A stretch of DNA of 64,000 bases, taken from positions 1-64,000 of the forward strand of contig JAWLAO010000008.1 in NCBI GenBank assembly GCA_041395445.1. Reading direction: 5' to 3'. Each line of letters begins with the position of its first letter. The first letter of the stretch is position 1. The position numbers and the translations under genes are program-made. Under the pieces are notes generated by a model, which was given only the letters and a program-made list of their open reading frames with translations, was not told the origin of the DNA and searched no databases. This document shows, piece after piece, positions 25,761 to 36,339 of this stretch. The DNA is from Gammaproteobacteria bacterium. GTDB taxonomy: Bacteria > Pseudomonadota > Gammaproteobacteria > Xanthomonadales > Marinicellaceae.

Positions 25761-27634
25761 TCAGCCAACCCTTTTCAAATGAACCAATAACAACGAAACG
25801 GCAGCTGGAGTCATTCCTTGAACACGGGTGGCTTGCCCGATAGTTTGGGGTTTGATTTTTATCAGTTTTTCGGTGAGTTCGGCACTCAGACCTGTGACGG
25901 ATTGATAATCGAAATTATCAGGAATCGATTTGTTTTCCTGTGCTTTGGATTTTTCGATCTCAAAAAGCTGACGTTCCATGTATCCGGCATATTGGGCGTG
26001 AATTTCTATCTGATCAACAACTTTTTCATCTTGTAGATTGTTGGTTAAACCTTGAATTTCAGCCAGCATGGTGTAATTCATTTCAGGGCGTCTGAGCAAG
26101 TCATAAACCGTGACTTCCTTGGTTAAGGGAATTTCGGGATATTTTCCGGCAAATGCTTTGCCCAGTTCATTATGTGGTGTTAACCAAATTGATTGTAAAT
26201 ATTGCAATTCGGTATCAATCTTGGCTTTTTTCTTAGTAAAAAACTGCCAGCGTTCATCATCAACCAAGCCTAATTCACGGGCTTTTGGAGTGAGTCGCAT
26301 ATCGGCATTATCTTCACGTAACAATAAACGATACTCGGCACGGGATGTGAACATCCGATAAGGCTCGTTGGTGCCTTTGGTGATGAGATCATCAATTAAA
26401 ACGCCGATATACGCTTCAGAACGAGTCGGACACCAGCCGTCTTTACCGGCTGCCTTACGAGAAGCATTCATACCAGCAATCAGACCTTGAGCACCAGCTT
26501 CTTCATAGCCGGTTGTGCCATTAATCTGCCCGGCAAAGAACAATCCTTCAACATATTTGGTTTCCAGAGTGTCTTTTAATCCTCTGGGGTCAAAATAATC
26601 GTACTCAATCGCATATCCTGGACGGGTGATAAAAGCATTTTCAAAGCCACGAATGGAACGAATAAAATTCAACTGCACATCAAATGGTAAGCTGGTTGAA
26701 ATGCCATTGGGATAAAGTTCGTTAGTTTGCAAACCTTCGGGTTCAACAAAAATCTGATGCGAGTTTTTGTCGGCAAAACGCATGATTTTATCTTCAATCG
26801 ACGGACAATATCTTGGACCTGTTCCCTCAATCACACCTGAATACATTGGTGAACGATCCAAACCGCCACGAATAAATTCATGAGTTTGCTCGTTGGTGTG
26901 GGTGATATAGCAGGAAACCTGTTGCGGATGGTCTTCGAGCTTGCCCATGTAGGAAAAAACCGGCATTTTTTCATCGCCCGGTTGTTCTTCCATAACACTA
27001 AAATCCACACTATTGCCATCGATTCGGGCTGGTGTTCCGGTTTTTAACCGCCCAACCTGAAATGGAAGTTTGCGTAATTTTTCTGCCAATGCCTTTGCCG
27101 GCGGATCTCCGGCTCTTCCGCCTTGGTGATTGGAAAGTCCAATATGTATTTTTCCATCCAGAAATGTACCAACAGTCAGAACAACCGTTTTGGCAGAAAA
27201 ATCAAGCCCATTTGTGTGATACAGGCTGTGACCTTTCCATCTTCAATTACTAAATCATCAACCGCTTGTTGAAAGATTTCCAGATTAGGTTGGTTTTCAA
27301 CCGATTTACGAATAAACGCCTTATACAAAGCTCTGTCGCATTGAGCACGAGTGGCACGGACCGCAGGTCCTTTGCGGGAATTAAGAGTTCGCCACTGAAT
27401 ACCGGCATGGTCGGTGGCACGAGCCATAATTCCGCCCATGGCATCAATCTCTTTAACAAGATGTCCCTTACCAATTCCGCCAATTGCCGGGTTGCAGCTC
27501 ATTTGTCCAATGGTTTCGATATTATGCGTCAATAACAGTGTTTTAGAACCCATACGAGCCGCCGCCAATGCAGCTTCTGTACCCGCATGGCCACCACCAA
27601 CAACTATAACATCAAATTCTTTATCGTAAATCAT
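25761..27634 (-). pseudogene. mnmG: tRNA uridine 5-carboxymethylaminomethyl modification enzyme MnmG, one frameshift
   Basis: MnmG with MnmE modifies the wobble uridine of several tRNAs. The N-terminal ORF (27634-27176) has the FAD site VVGGGHAGTEAALAAARMG and SCNPAIGGIGKGHLVKEIDA. The C-terminal ORF (from about 27089) continues GRLKTGTPARIDG to the normal end (TPAAVSLLLVHLKRVG). Between them the frame shifts by one base near 27195-27210: the expected GLDFSAKTVVLTVGTFLDGK is present but in the other frame. Together they give a full-length protein of about 625 residues. One base is enough to restore it, so a sequence error or a recent mutation are both possible. Confidence 0.9.
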
Positions 27635-27726
27635 GTCGGCATTTTATCATTATCAATTAACTATCTATCAATAAATGCTAAATAATAAGATGAAATCCAT
27701 TCAAATATGATATATTTTTCGTAATC

Positions 27727-29870
27727 ATGAAGATATTATACCTAAATATTGTTTGTTTATTTATCTGCGCAAATTTATACGCAGACCAAACTATTTGGTC
27801 GAAAAAGACATTCTCGGACCTTCTATGGATGGACCTGTTTCTGTTGTAACAGCCCACATCAATAATGATACTCTCAAGGATTTGGTTGCCATTTCAATTG
27901 ATGACGGGAATGTGCGCTGGTATGAAAATATAAACAATCAATCCTACTCAGAACATTATATTTTCACTAATGCACCCGGAGCTATTGCTCTGAAAACAGC
28001 CGATATGGACAATGATGGCGATACTGATGTGATTGTTGCATCCTATTTTGATAATTCAGTGAGGTGGTTTGAAAATACAACAACCTCTAAATGGATTGAG
28101 CATGTTATCAGTGACCAGGTCATGATTGCAACAGCCATTGATGTGGGAGATTTTAACGGTGATGGCCTGACTGATGTTGTTTCCGGTTCTTTTGAAAAAG
28201 AGGCCGTCTATCTGCATATTCAGAACAATGACGGAACATTTTCTCAACAAACAGTTGGATCAAATATTGAAGGAATCAGAAAAATAAAAGCCGGAAAAAT
28301 AAATAATGACAATCATTTGGATTTTGTTACAGCTTCAAGCTCTGATGATACCATTCGATTATTCACCGGTGATGGAAGTGGAAGTTTCAATGTTTCAGTA
28401 ATAATGAATAATGCCCTTTATGTCCGTTCGGTCAATTTGGTAGATATGGATCAGGATGGCGATATGGATATTCTTTCGGCTGCGGCGGAAGATGCGGTCT
28501 ATCGCTGGCATGAAAACACAGGAAATGTTTTTATCAATCATACTTTGCCATTTTCCGCGACCGGACCTTATGATATTGCTGCTGCAGATTTGGATGGCGA
28601 TGGCGATGTGGATGTTGTGGGCAATTCCACCAGTGACGGGATTATGCGTTGGTTTGAGAATGATGGTTCATTTGTGTTCAGCGAACACATTATTTCCAAT
28701 AATCTCGATGGACTGGTGTCTGTTTTTATTGATGATGTCAACAATGACGGAACTCGGGACATTATTTCTGAAACCTATTTTGACAAAAAAATCCGAATCT
28801 TCAAAAACATCAACAATTCGTTTATTGATACAATCGCTTACAGCAAAATTGCAGAACATTCCACATCAGTTTCAGCAGCGGATTTTGATAATGACGGTGA
28901 TTTGGATATTGCCAATTGTTCGTTTGAAGATGATACGGTCAGATGGTTGGAAAATAAAAATGGCAATTATATCGAACATATTATTTATGAAAATGTCGAT
29001 GGAGCACGAACACTGGTATCGGTCGATTTGGACAATGATGGAAACATTGATGTTCTCTCAAGCGGTGCTTGGGATGATACGTTTTGGTGGCACCGGAATT
29101 TAGGAGAAGGACGTTTCAAGAGCAAATCTATTTTTACCAATGCGAATAATGCATCGGGAATCTATGCAGCAGATATTAATGGTGATGGAGTGCTCAATGT
29201 TGTTGGAGCATCCAGTTTGGATGATTCCATTCGTTGGTTTGAGCAAATTGACGGAGAATTCATCCCTCATTTGGTCAGCGACACTTCGGATGGTGTGATA
29301 TCCGTTCACGTTAATGACCTTGATAACGACAATGACAATGATATTATTGCTGCAACTTATTTTGGCAATGGCATTGAAGTGCATGAGAACAACGGAAGCG
29401 GGCAATTTACCAAGCATTTGATATTTTCTCAGGCAACCCGAGCCTATTTTGTTCGCTCTGAGGATATGGATGGTGATGGCGATATTGATATTGTTTCAGC
29501 CTCAAAAGATGATGATAGCATTCGTTTATTTGAAAATATTGGTAACTTGCAATTCAACACTCATCTCATATTCAACAATGCGGATGCAGCTCATTCGGTC
29601 GATTTGAAAGATATGGATAATGACGGTGATTTTGATATCATTAGTGGCTCAGGAGTCGATAAAACCATCCGTTTATTCAGAAATGATGGCAATCTGCAAT
29701 TTTCTACTGAAACTATTTTCAATAATGCCAACGGATTGCAATCTGTTTTTGCAGCGGACATGAATGGCGACGGACTTTCTGATATACTTTCGGCTTCTTA
29801 TCACGATGATTCTGTTCGTGTGTTTACACAAGACACAATTATTTTTGCCAATGGTTTTGAAGCGGAGTGA
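27727..29870 (+). CDS. FG-GAP/VCBS repeat protein with out-of-frame signal peptide
   Basis: The long ORF (open from 27753) is a string of FG-GAP/VCBS repeats with calcium-binding-like DxDxDG motifs (ADMDNDGDTDVIVAS, VDMDQDGDMDIL, EDMDGDGDIDIVSAS), about fourteen units forming beta-propellers. The signal peptide MKILYLNIVCLFICANLYAD begins at 27727 in a different frame and its reading ends soon after the run GAAAAAG at 27801; one base gained or lost near 27796-27806 would fuse it to VEKDILGPSMDGPV. The protein ends in IFANGFEAE, a tail seen on secreted proteins of Marinicella/Xanthomonadales-type bacteria. It is predicted to be exported; ligand unknown. ylqF follows 4 bases after the stop. Confidence 0.8.
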
Positions 29871-29874
29871 ATAA

Positions 29875-30783
29875 ATGATTATCCAGTGGTTTCCCGGGCA
29901 CATGCATAAAGCCCGCAAAGAAATCAAACAACGATTACCAGATGTTGATGTTGTTATTGAAATTTTGGATGCCCGTATCCCTTTCAGCAGCCAAAATCCA
30001 TTGTTGACGGAAATTGCCGAACACAAACCCAATATCAAAGTTTTGAACAAACTGGATTTAGCCGATGAAGAAACCGTCAAAATCTGGCAGGAACATCTGG
30101 AACAAAACGAAAACATCAAAACCATTGCGCTCAGTTCCACAGAACCCGATAAAATTAAAACTATTGATGAATTATGCCGTAAAATTGCTCCGAATAAAGG
30201 TGAGCATCAGTTCATCTCGGCGATGATTATGGGAATCCCTAATGTTGGCAAATCAACCATCATCAATATTCTGGCAAACCGCATCGTTGCAAAAACAGGT
30301 AACGAACCCGCTGTAACCAAAGGTCAACAACGCATTAAAATTTCTGAGGATATAGTTTTATTTGATACTCCGGGAATGCTCTGGCCTCGGATTCGCCATG
30401 AAAACTGGGCACTGAAACTGGCTATTACCGGCGCGATAAAAGAAACAGCTATCAATTACGAGGATTTGGCTTTTTACTTTGTCAGATACTTGTATCACAA
30501 TCATCCTCATGTTTTACAGGAACGCTTCGATTTACAGAATTTATCTGATGATGAATACACATTATTGGAGCAAATTGGTGCCAAACGTGGTTGTTTAAAA
30601 TCAGGCAGAATGCTTGATTTGCAGAAAGTTTCTGGCATTCTGATAAATGAATACCGTAGTGGCAAACTCGGGAATTTCTGCCTTGAAACACCTGAAGATA
30701 TTCAAACAGAGCTTCAACAAGCCGATGAAAATGACCGCATTCGGGAAGAGAAAAAAGAAGCTCGAAAAGCCAAAAAGAAATAG
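29875..30783 (+). CDS. ylqF: Ribosome biogenesis GTPase YlqF/RbgA
   Basis: A 302-residue circularly permuted GTPase acting in large-subunit assembly. The G motifs come in the permuted order: G4 NKLD near 57-60 first, then G1 GIPNVGKST near 119-127, then G3 DTPGMLWP. The N-terminal IQWFPGHMHKARKEI is diagnostic of the family. The C-terminus ends in a basic Lys-rich tail (EKKEARKAKKK), useful for RNA binding. The ATG is 4 bases after the FG-GAP stop, suggesting co-transcription by location. Confidence 0.93.
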   Translation: MIIQWFPGHMHKARKEIKQRLPDVDVVIEILDARIPFSSQNPLLTEIAEHKPNIKVLNKLDLADEETVKIWQEHLEQNENIKTIALSSTEPDKIKTIDELCRKIAPNKGEHQFISAMIMGIPNVGKSTIINILANRIVAKTGNEPAVTKGQQRIKISEDIVLFDTPGMLWPRIRHENWALKLAITGAIKETAINYEDLAFYFVRYLYHNHPHVLQERFDLQNLSDDEYTLLEQIGAKRGCLKSGRMLDLQKVSGILINEYRSGKLGNFCLETPEDIQTELQQADENDRIREEKKEARKAKKK

Positions 30784-30798
30784 CTCTGAAATCTAAAA

Positions 30799-31686
30799 TT
30801 ATTTTGGTAAATAACCCAGAGGATTGACAGGTTGTCCATTCTTGCGGATTTCAAAGTGTAATAAAGCAGTTCCACTCGGATTTGTTCCACTTTTTGCAAT
30901 GACTTGTCCTTGTTTAACCGTTTCACCTTCTTTCACCAAGCGCTTGGAATTATGTGCATAAGCACTTAAAAGATTGTTTTCATGCTTGATAATTATCAGC
31001 TCACCATAACCTCGCAATCCGTCACCGCTATAGACAACTGTTCCACTGTTGGATGCCAGAACCGATTGGTTAAGTGCAGCGGCAATATCAATGCCTTTTC
31101 TGGAAACATCACTGGCTAAGAATGTTTTAATCACCTTGCCTTTTATTGGCCAAATCCATTGGCTGTTTGAAGTCGGAAGCGGTGGTTCTTGGTAAACCAC
31201 AGGTTTTGTTGTTGTACTTGTTGTATTATTTGGTTTATTGTTCGGTGGATTAGAAATTGGTTGTTTTATAGGTTGTTCTATGGGCTGTTTCACCGGAGTT
31301 TTGGTGGTTTGTTGAGCGACATTTGGTGTTGTGCTTAGCGGTTTTTTATTGTTGGTTGTTTGCGGTTTCTTTTGTGAAGAGGTTTGAGCAACTTTACCCG
31401 ACAATTTGATTCTTTGTCCTGGGAAGATTCTATAAGGTGATTTAATATTATTGATTGCTGCCAAGGTTTTGTAATCTATTTCATTTCGGAAACCTATGGA
31501 ATATAAAGTATCTCCTTTTTTTACCGTTACAAATTTTTTGTTATATTTTTTCTGACTGGAATGACGGATATGGCTTTGTGCTCTTTTATTGTTTCCGTAT
31601 GCATCAGAGACCGGAGCCGGTTTATGTTTCGAGCAGGAACTGAGAACTAAAATACTAATGAAAACTGTAAATAATGCAGTTTTCAT
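30799..31686 (-). CDS. nlpD: NlpD-like LysM/LytM lipoprotein
   Basis: An outer-membrane lipoprotein that activates cell-wall amidases at division in relatives. It has a signal peptide with lipobox LSSC (Cys18), a LysM domain (VTVKKGDTLYSIGF ... IFPGQRIKL), a Thr/Pro/Gln linker of about 90 residues with low complexity, and a C-terminal LytM/M23 domain. The zinc ligands are missing: the first His is replaced in RKGIDIAA and one of the final pair in LLHFEIR, so it is a catalytically dead activator as in E. coli NlpD. It is last in surE-pcm-nlpD, overlapping pcm by four bases. rpoS, which often follows, is absent here. Confidence 0.9.
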   Translation of the reverse strand: MKTALFTVFISILVLSSCSKHKPAPVSDAYGNNKRAQSHIRHSSQKKYNKKFVTVKKGDTLYSIGFRNEIDYKTLAAINNIKSPYRIFPGQRIKLSGKVAQTSSQKKPQTTNNKKPLSTTPNVAQQTTKTPVKQPIEQPIKQPISNPPNNKPNNTTSTTTKPVVYQEPPLPTSNSQWIWPIKGKVIKTFLASDVSRKGIDIAAALNQSVLASNSGTVVYSGDGLRGYGELIIIKHENNLLSAYAHNSKRLVKEGETVKQGQVIAKSGTNPSGTALLHFEIRKNGQPVNPLGYLPK

Positions 31687-32342
31687 TTGCGCACAGTTCC
31701 TTGCAAAAACGGAACAAACATGACTGCACTGATAGTCTCTTCGGTATAGCCATTTGCTGTTTTTGTCACTTTAATCAGGTTTTGTTTCTTGTCATCTCCA
31801 ACCGGAAGAATCATCACTCCGTTTTCTTTCAATTGGGAGACTAACTTTTCAGGAATTTGTGGAGGAGCGGCTGTAACAATGATGGCATCAAACGGAGCCT
31901 CACTCTGCCAACCGTCAAAGCCATCACCGGTTTTGGTGCGAATATTCCGATAACCCACCTGAATAAAACGCTTTCTGGCAACTTTTGTCAGTTCATCAAT
32001 TCTTTCAACGCTGAAAACCTGTTTAATCAATCGTGATAAAACTGCAGCTTGATAACCTGAACCGGTACCGATTTCCAAAACTTTTTCGGGTTGGTTTTCA
32101 ATCAGAATTTCGGTCATTTTGGCAACCACCCAAGGTTGGGAAATCGTCTGTCCGAATTTTATTGGCAAGGCGGTATCTTCGTAAGCCTTATGAGCAAGAG
32201 CCTCGTCCATAAAAATATGACGTGGAACAATCGACATGGCTTTCAAAACATCTTCATTGCTGATGCCCTTTTCTCGCAGACGCTCAACCATGCGATTACG
32301 GGTTCTCTGAGATGTCATGCCAATGCCGGAAGCGGTGTTCAT
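31683..32342 (-). CDS. pcm: Protein-L-isoaspartate O-methyltransferase
   Basis: Pcm repairs isoaspartyl residues in aged proteins using S-adenosylmethionine. The 219 residues have the family pattern MSIVPRHIFMDEALAHKAYE, GQTISQPWVVAKMTE, the SAM-binding EIGTGSGYQAAVLS and the segment FDAIIVTAAPPQIP. It overlaps surE upstream and nlpD downstream by four bases each, so the three are translated together. Confidence 0.95.
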   Translation of the reverse strand: MNTASGIGMTSQRTRNRMVERLREKGISNEDVLKAMSIVPRHIFMDEALAHKAYEDTALPIKFGQTISQPWVVAKMTEILIENQPEKVLEIGTGSGYQAAVLSRLIKQVFSVERIDELTKVARKRFIQVGYRNIRTKTGDGFDGWQSEAPFDAIIVTAAPPQIPEKLVSQLKENGVMILPVGDDKKQNLIKVTKTANGYTEETISAVMFVPFLQGTVRK

Positions 32343-33100
32343 ACGATTTTTTCACTCCACTGCTTCAATTCATCCATGAGCGAATATTTCGTCATATCAA
32401 CCTGCATCGGCGTTATAGATACATAACCTTGGTTGATGGCATGAAAATCGGTTCCTTCTCCGGCATCAGCTTCAGGACCGGCAACGCCAATCCAATAAAT
32501 TTTCCGACCTCGGGGATCAGTGTCTTTGACAGTATTTTCTGCTTTGTGTCGATTACCAAAGCGAGTGACTTTAATGCCTTTAACTTTTTCCAATGGTAAA
32601 TTCGGGAAATTAATATTTAAAATTGTATCTTTCGGAAGTGGATTGCTTTGCAAATGAGTGATGATTTTCTGAACGAAATACTGAGCCGTATCAAAATACC
32701 TGTGTCTATCTTTATTATGTTCAAAAGCCAAAGAGAAAGCCACCGCTGGCAAACCCAAGTATCGACCTTCAATTGCAGCAGCAACAGTTCCTGAATAAAT
32801 CACATCATCACCGAGATTGGCGGCATCATTGATTCCTGAAACAACCATATCTGGCTCTTCTTTCATGAGACCTGTCAATGCCATGTGCACACAATCTGTC
32901 GGTGTTCCGGCAACTGAATACCAATTTTCCTCAGCCTTGCTAATTCTAACCGGACGATCGAGTGTGAGAGAGTTACTTGCTCCTGAGCGATCTCGGTTGG
33001 GCGCATAAACTGTTACTTTACCAAGAGATTGTAATGCAGCTGCGAGTGCTTTTATTCCTTTTGCCTGAATTCCGTCGTCGTTACTTACCAGAAAGTGCAT
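32339..33100 (-). CDS. surE: 5'/3'-nucleotidase SurE
   Basis: A metal-dependent phosphatase on nucleoside monophosphates. The 253-residue protein begins MHFLVSNDDGIQAKG, with the metal ligands Asp8 and Asp9, then SGASNSLTLDRPV, VSGINDAANLGDDVIYSGTV and a C-terminal YVSITPMQVDMT. It is the first gene of the surE-pcm-nlpD unit. The spacer to gloB is 82 bases and should hold its promoter. Confidence 0.95.
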   Translation of the reverse strand: MHFLVSNDDGIQAKGIKALAAALQSLGKVTVYAPNRDRSGASNSLTLDRPVRISKAEENWYSVAGTPTDCVHMALTGLMKEEPDMVVSGINDAANLGDDVIYSGTVAAAIEGRYLGLPAVAFSLAFEHNKDRHRYFDTAQYFVQKIITHLQSNPLPKDTILNINFPNLPLEKVKGIKVTRFGNRHKAENTVKDTDPRGRKIYWIGVAGPEADAGEGTDFHAINQGYVSITPMQVDMTKYSLMDELKQWSEKIV

Positions 33101-33182
33101 TGATTAAGTTGATTTTAAAACGCTACATTATAAGTTACTTTACTGAGAAGAACCAGAAAGGAAAAAACACATTTCCGAAAAT

Positions 33183-33962
33183 TTACCACTTATCACGCAA
33201 AGATCTGAGTGTGACAAAAACCTGCTTTTCAGTTTCACATTTTATCGGTAAGTTTTTAACGATTTCATCACTATCCAGTCGTAAGAAAGTATTGATTTCT
33301 TTCTCATCGGCAATCGTGGTGGTTAAAGGGTTATTAAAAACATCGTTATGTTGACACTTTTGTAACCATTGCTTCGCAACTTGGTTAGATGGTTCTCGAT
33401 TCAAAGTAAAATTAAGATTGTTTTCCAAATAATCATGACCCGGATAAACGACAACATCATCATTCAGAGTAGATAATCTATCACGAATCGTTGTGTATAA
33501 ATCCTCAACATTGCCACCATTATGACAATTTCCAACTCCGGCATTAAATAGAATATCACCGCTAAAAACACATTGAGCTTTTGAGTTTTCATACAGAACA
33601 AAACACAAATGAGCAAGAGAATGTCCGGGTGTATCAAGAATTTCCAAAATCACATCTTTGCTCAATTCAATGACTTCTCCACCTTTGAAAGTTCGGCTCA
33701 ATTGTGGAATTTTGCCCTTACCATTCTCATGAGCCCAAACTTCACATTGATGTTGTTCCACCAATGCAGCATTCCCCTGAGTGTGATCCCAATGCTCATG
33801 GGTGTTTATAACCGCAATCAAATTCAATTGATTTTCATTAAGAACCTGATTCACCAAATCATCATTCCAGGGGTCGATGACATAAGCATTCAATTGAGAT
33901 GTTTCAATAATATAAGTGAAATTTCGTAATCTGCTGTCTGTATAGATTTGGTGAATCTTCAT
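33183..33962 (-). CDS. gloB: Hydroxyacylglutathione hydrolase (glyoxalase II)
   Basis: Hydrolyses S-lactoylglutathione in methylglyoxal detoxification. It is a metallo-beta-lactamase fold of 259 residues with the metal motif THEHWDHTQG (His55, His57, Asp59, His60), DTPGHSLAHLCF, VFSGDILFNAGVGN and VYPGHDYLENN. The C-terminal domain ends EKQVFVTLRSLRDKW as expected. It starts 9 bases after the stop of the TonB receptor gene upstream on the same strand. Confidence 0.93.
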   Translation of the reverse strand: MKIHQIYTDSRLRNFTYIIETSQLNAYVIDPWNDDLVNQVLNENQLNLIAVINTHEHWDHTQGNAALVEQHQCEVWAHENGKGKIPQLSRTFKGGEVIELSKDVILEILDTPGHSLAHLCFVLYENSKAQCVFSGDILFNAGVGNCHNGGNVEDLYTTIRDRLSTLNDDVVVYPGHDYLENNLNFTLNREPSNQVAKQWLQKCQHNDVFNNPLTTTIADEKEINTFLRLDSDEIVKNLPIKCETEKQVFVTLRSLRDKW

Positions 33963-33971
33963 ATTAAAAAC

Positions 33972-36254
33972 CTAGAATGTCATTCTTAAACCGGCAATAA
34001 TGCTACGTCCGGGTTTTGGTGCAATATCCTTGATGAAAGAGGCATGTTCGCGAATTTCATTATCCAATAAATTTTGTACTTTGACAAACGCCAGCGAACT
34101 GAATCTTTCACCTTCGAAAACACGGTTGATTGTTAGATTTAAATCATCATAACTCTCAGTAGGCAATTCATATTCTGCCAGCTTATGTTGAGACATCGCA
34201 TGAGTATAATCCAGGTTGAACGCCCAATCACCTCTGAGCATACCAATTTCACCACCAATTCGTGCCGGTGGAATGCGTGGAACGTTGCTGCCATCATTCA
34301 ATTTTGCTAATGTTTTGTCGGTAAATAATCGGTAACTCCAATTGTTTCCATAGTTATCGTTATGTTTGTACGATACATCTGCTTCAAATCCTTTAAAAGT
34401 AGCTTTTTGCTGTTGATAAATAAACACCGGAACCTCTTCTACTCCATCACCGGTTTCTTGTAAGAAAATATAATCATCAATACGGTTGTAAAATAAAGCC
34501 AAGTTAAAAGTGAAGTCATTGTTTCGGTAACGGAGCCCAATATCAAAGTTGTTTGCAGTTTCTGCTTTCAAATCAGGGTTGCCGATTTCGATGGTATTGG
34601 TTGCCAAATGCGGAATCAGTTCAGATGCTCCTGATTGGTTTGAGAATAATTCTTCAGCAGTTGGTAATCTTTGAGCTGATGTTAAGTTGACCGGAAATGT
34701 CCAGTTGTCAGTTAAATTGAAAGTAGCTCCGAGTGATGCACTCAAAGCATCCTCTTTAATGGTTGACTGAATTTCGGTTTTGATTTCCTGCTTGTCATAG
34801 CGTAAGCCGAATTCCCCATGCCAGTTATCAAATTCACGTTCATCAATTGCAAAAATGCTGTAATTTTTTGTTTGTGAAGGAATGATAAATGCCTCGTCTC
34901 CCAAAGCTGAGAAATCACGGTTGGAATACTGAAATCCGAACACGCCTGAAAGATCCGCCAAACTTCCATGAGTCAGCTCCATTCTTAGCTCCTGTGCCTC
35001 ATTGGAAAAAACCGTTCCGATTTCTTCTCCTTCCAGTTCAGCATGTTGATAATCAGTATCCGAATAATGTGTTTTCAGTGATTTGAAAAATTCTGATTGT
35101 GAAAAATCGTGCTTGCCTTTGATGTTCAAAATTGACTTTTGCATATCAATTCGAACCACTTCTTCATCATGTTCGTCACCACCTTCATGGTCATCACCTT
35201 CTTCTTCATGTTCATGAGCATGTCCCGGAATTCCATAATTACGGTTCAAATCTGAATAAGAGATTCCCCAGTATCCATTGTCATTGAACAATGAAAACCC
35301 AACATTATATCCATCGGCTCTAACTGAAGTATTTTCCAGCACACCACTAAATTCTTTATCCATTTCCTCCTCATGCCCTTCAGCTTCGTGAAGAATTTCG
35401 GACTCGGCATTGGATGGGATTTGATAATCTCCTGTGGATAAATCAAAATAACTAAAATGGGACATTAAGTTTTCACTCAAAGCGGAATTGAGACTTAAAA
35501 CACCGGCACGTTCTTTCATAGTGCTATCAGATGCTCTGAATTCGACACCACCGTTGATACCATCAAAATCGGTGGTCGCAATGATTTCATCCAAAACATT
35601 CACCACACCACCAACAGCTCCACCGCCATAAAGCAGAGTTGCCGGGCCTTTTAAAACTTCAACTTGTTTAGCAAGCAATGCTTCGGAACTAATCCAGTGA
35701 TCAGGACTCACAGTCGCTGCATCTTGAAGTGCAATATTGTTACTTAAAACGCTCACTCTGGGACCTTGCTGCCCGCGAATTACAATCTGTCCAGAACCTG
35801 CACCAAAACTACCTGAATTAACGCCCGTCACTTTATTTAGGGTTTGCTCCATGCTCAAAGAACGATCCATAATCAGTTGTTCTTCGCTCAAAATCGTTGC
35901 AGGAGTTGTCATTTTAAGAACATTATGTTCTAAAGGATTCGCTGTGACGACAATTTCTTCATAATCGAGGTTGCTGAGTTCAATAACAACAGGTTGGTTT
36001 TCCTGAAAATTGATATTGATATTGTAATGAGATTCTCTTGAGCCTTTGATATCGACTAGATATTTACCGTATTCAAGATTCTCAAATGTGAAATTTCCGG
36101 TTTCATCGGAAATTGTGGATTTTTCTTCTGTTGGGATGACAATTTCAACCCCTGATAAAGGTGAACCATTGTCACTGATTGTGCCTTTCACTGTTGCTGC
36201 ATCGGCAAAACTACCGGATACAGCCAATACAAATAATAAATTTTTTGTGTTCAT
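33972..36254 (-). CDS. TonB-dependent receptor, probable zinc uptake (ZnuD-like)
   Basis: A 760-residue outer-membrane receptor. After the signal peptide (MNTKNLLFVLAVSGSFADAA) comes a carboxypeptidase-regulatory-like beta sandwich (GTISDNGSPLSGVEIVIP), then the plug (VIRGQQGPRVSVLSNNI, LKGPATLLYGGGAVGGVVNVLD) and the barrel ending in ...IIAGLRMTF. Two loops are rich in His, Glu and Asp, near residue 285 (LHEAEGHEEE) and near 344-365 (HAHEHEEEGDDHEGGDEHDEE), as in ZnuD zinc receptors. The metal assignment is inferred from these loops. gloB is downstream by 9 bases and a small membrane protein lies upstream. Confidence 0.88.
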   Translation of the reverse strand: MNTKNLLFVLAVSGSFADAATVKGTISDNGSPLSGVEIVIPTEEKSTISDETGNFTFENLEYGKYLVDIKGSRESHYNININFQENQPVVIELSNLDYEEIVVTANPLEHNVLKMTTPATILSEEQLIMDRSLSMEQTLNKVTGVNSGSFGAGSGQIVIRGQQGPRVSVLSNNIALQDAATVSPDHWISSEALLAKQVEVLKGPATLLYGGGAVGGVVNVLDEIIATTDFDGINGGVEFRASDSTMKERAGVLSLNSALSENLMSHFSYFDLSTGDYQIPSNAESEILHEAEGHEEEMDKEFSGVLENTSVRADGYNVGFSLFNDNGYWGISYSDLNRNYGIPGHAHEHEEEGDDHEGGDEHDEEVVRIDMQKSILNIKGKHDFSQSEFFKSLKTHYSDTDYQHAELEGEEIGTVFSNEAQELRMELTHGSLADLSGVFGFQYSNRDFSALGDEAFIIPSQTKNYSIFAIDEREFDNWHGEFGLRYDKQEIKTEIQSTIKEDALSASLGATFNLTDNWTFPVNLTSAQRLPTAEELFSNQSGASELIPHLATNTIEIGNPDLKAETANNFDIGLRYRNNDFTFNLALFYNRIDDYIFLQETGDGVEEVPVFIYQQQKATFKGFEADVSYKHNDNYGNNWSYRLFTDKTLAKLNDGSNVPRIPPARIGGEIGMLRGDWAFNLDYTHAMSQHKLAEYELPTESYDDLNLTINRVFEGERFSSLAFVKVQNLLDNEIREHASFIKDIAPKPGRSIIAGLRMTF

Positions 36255-36339
36255 GTGTTTTCCTGTTCTTCATTGATTTAATTTTTAATTTATTAACTAA
36301 TGACTAACAATCAGCACATGTTGTAGTTGTGTCTGATTG

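Noticed and set aside
36255..36339. Zur box before the ZnuD-like receptor
   Set aside because: No palindrome of the expected GTTATAACAT type was found there or upstream of the small protein.
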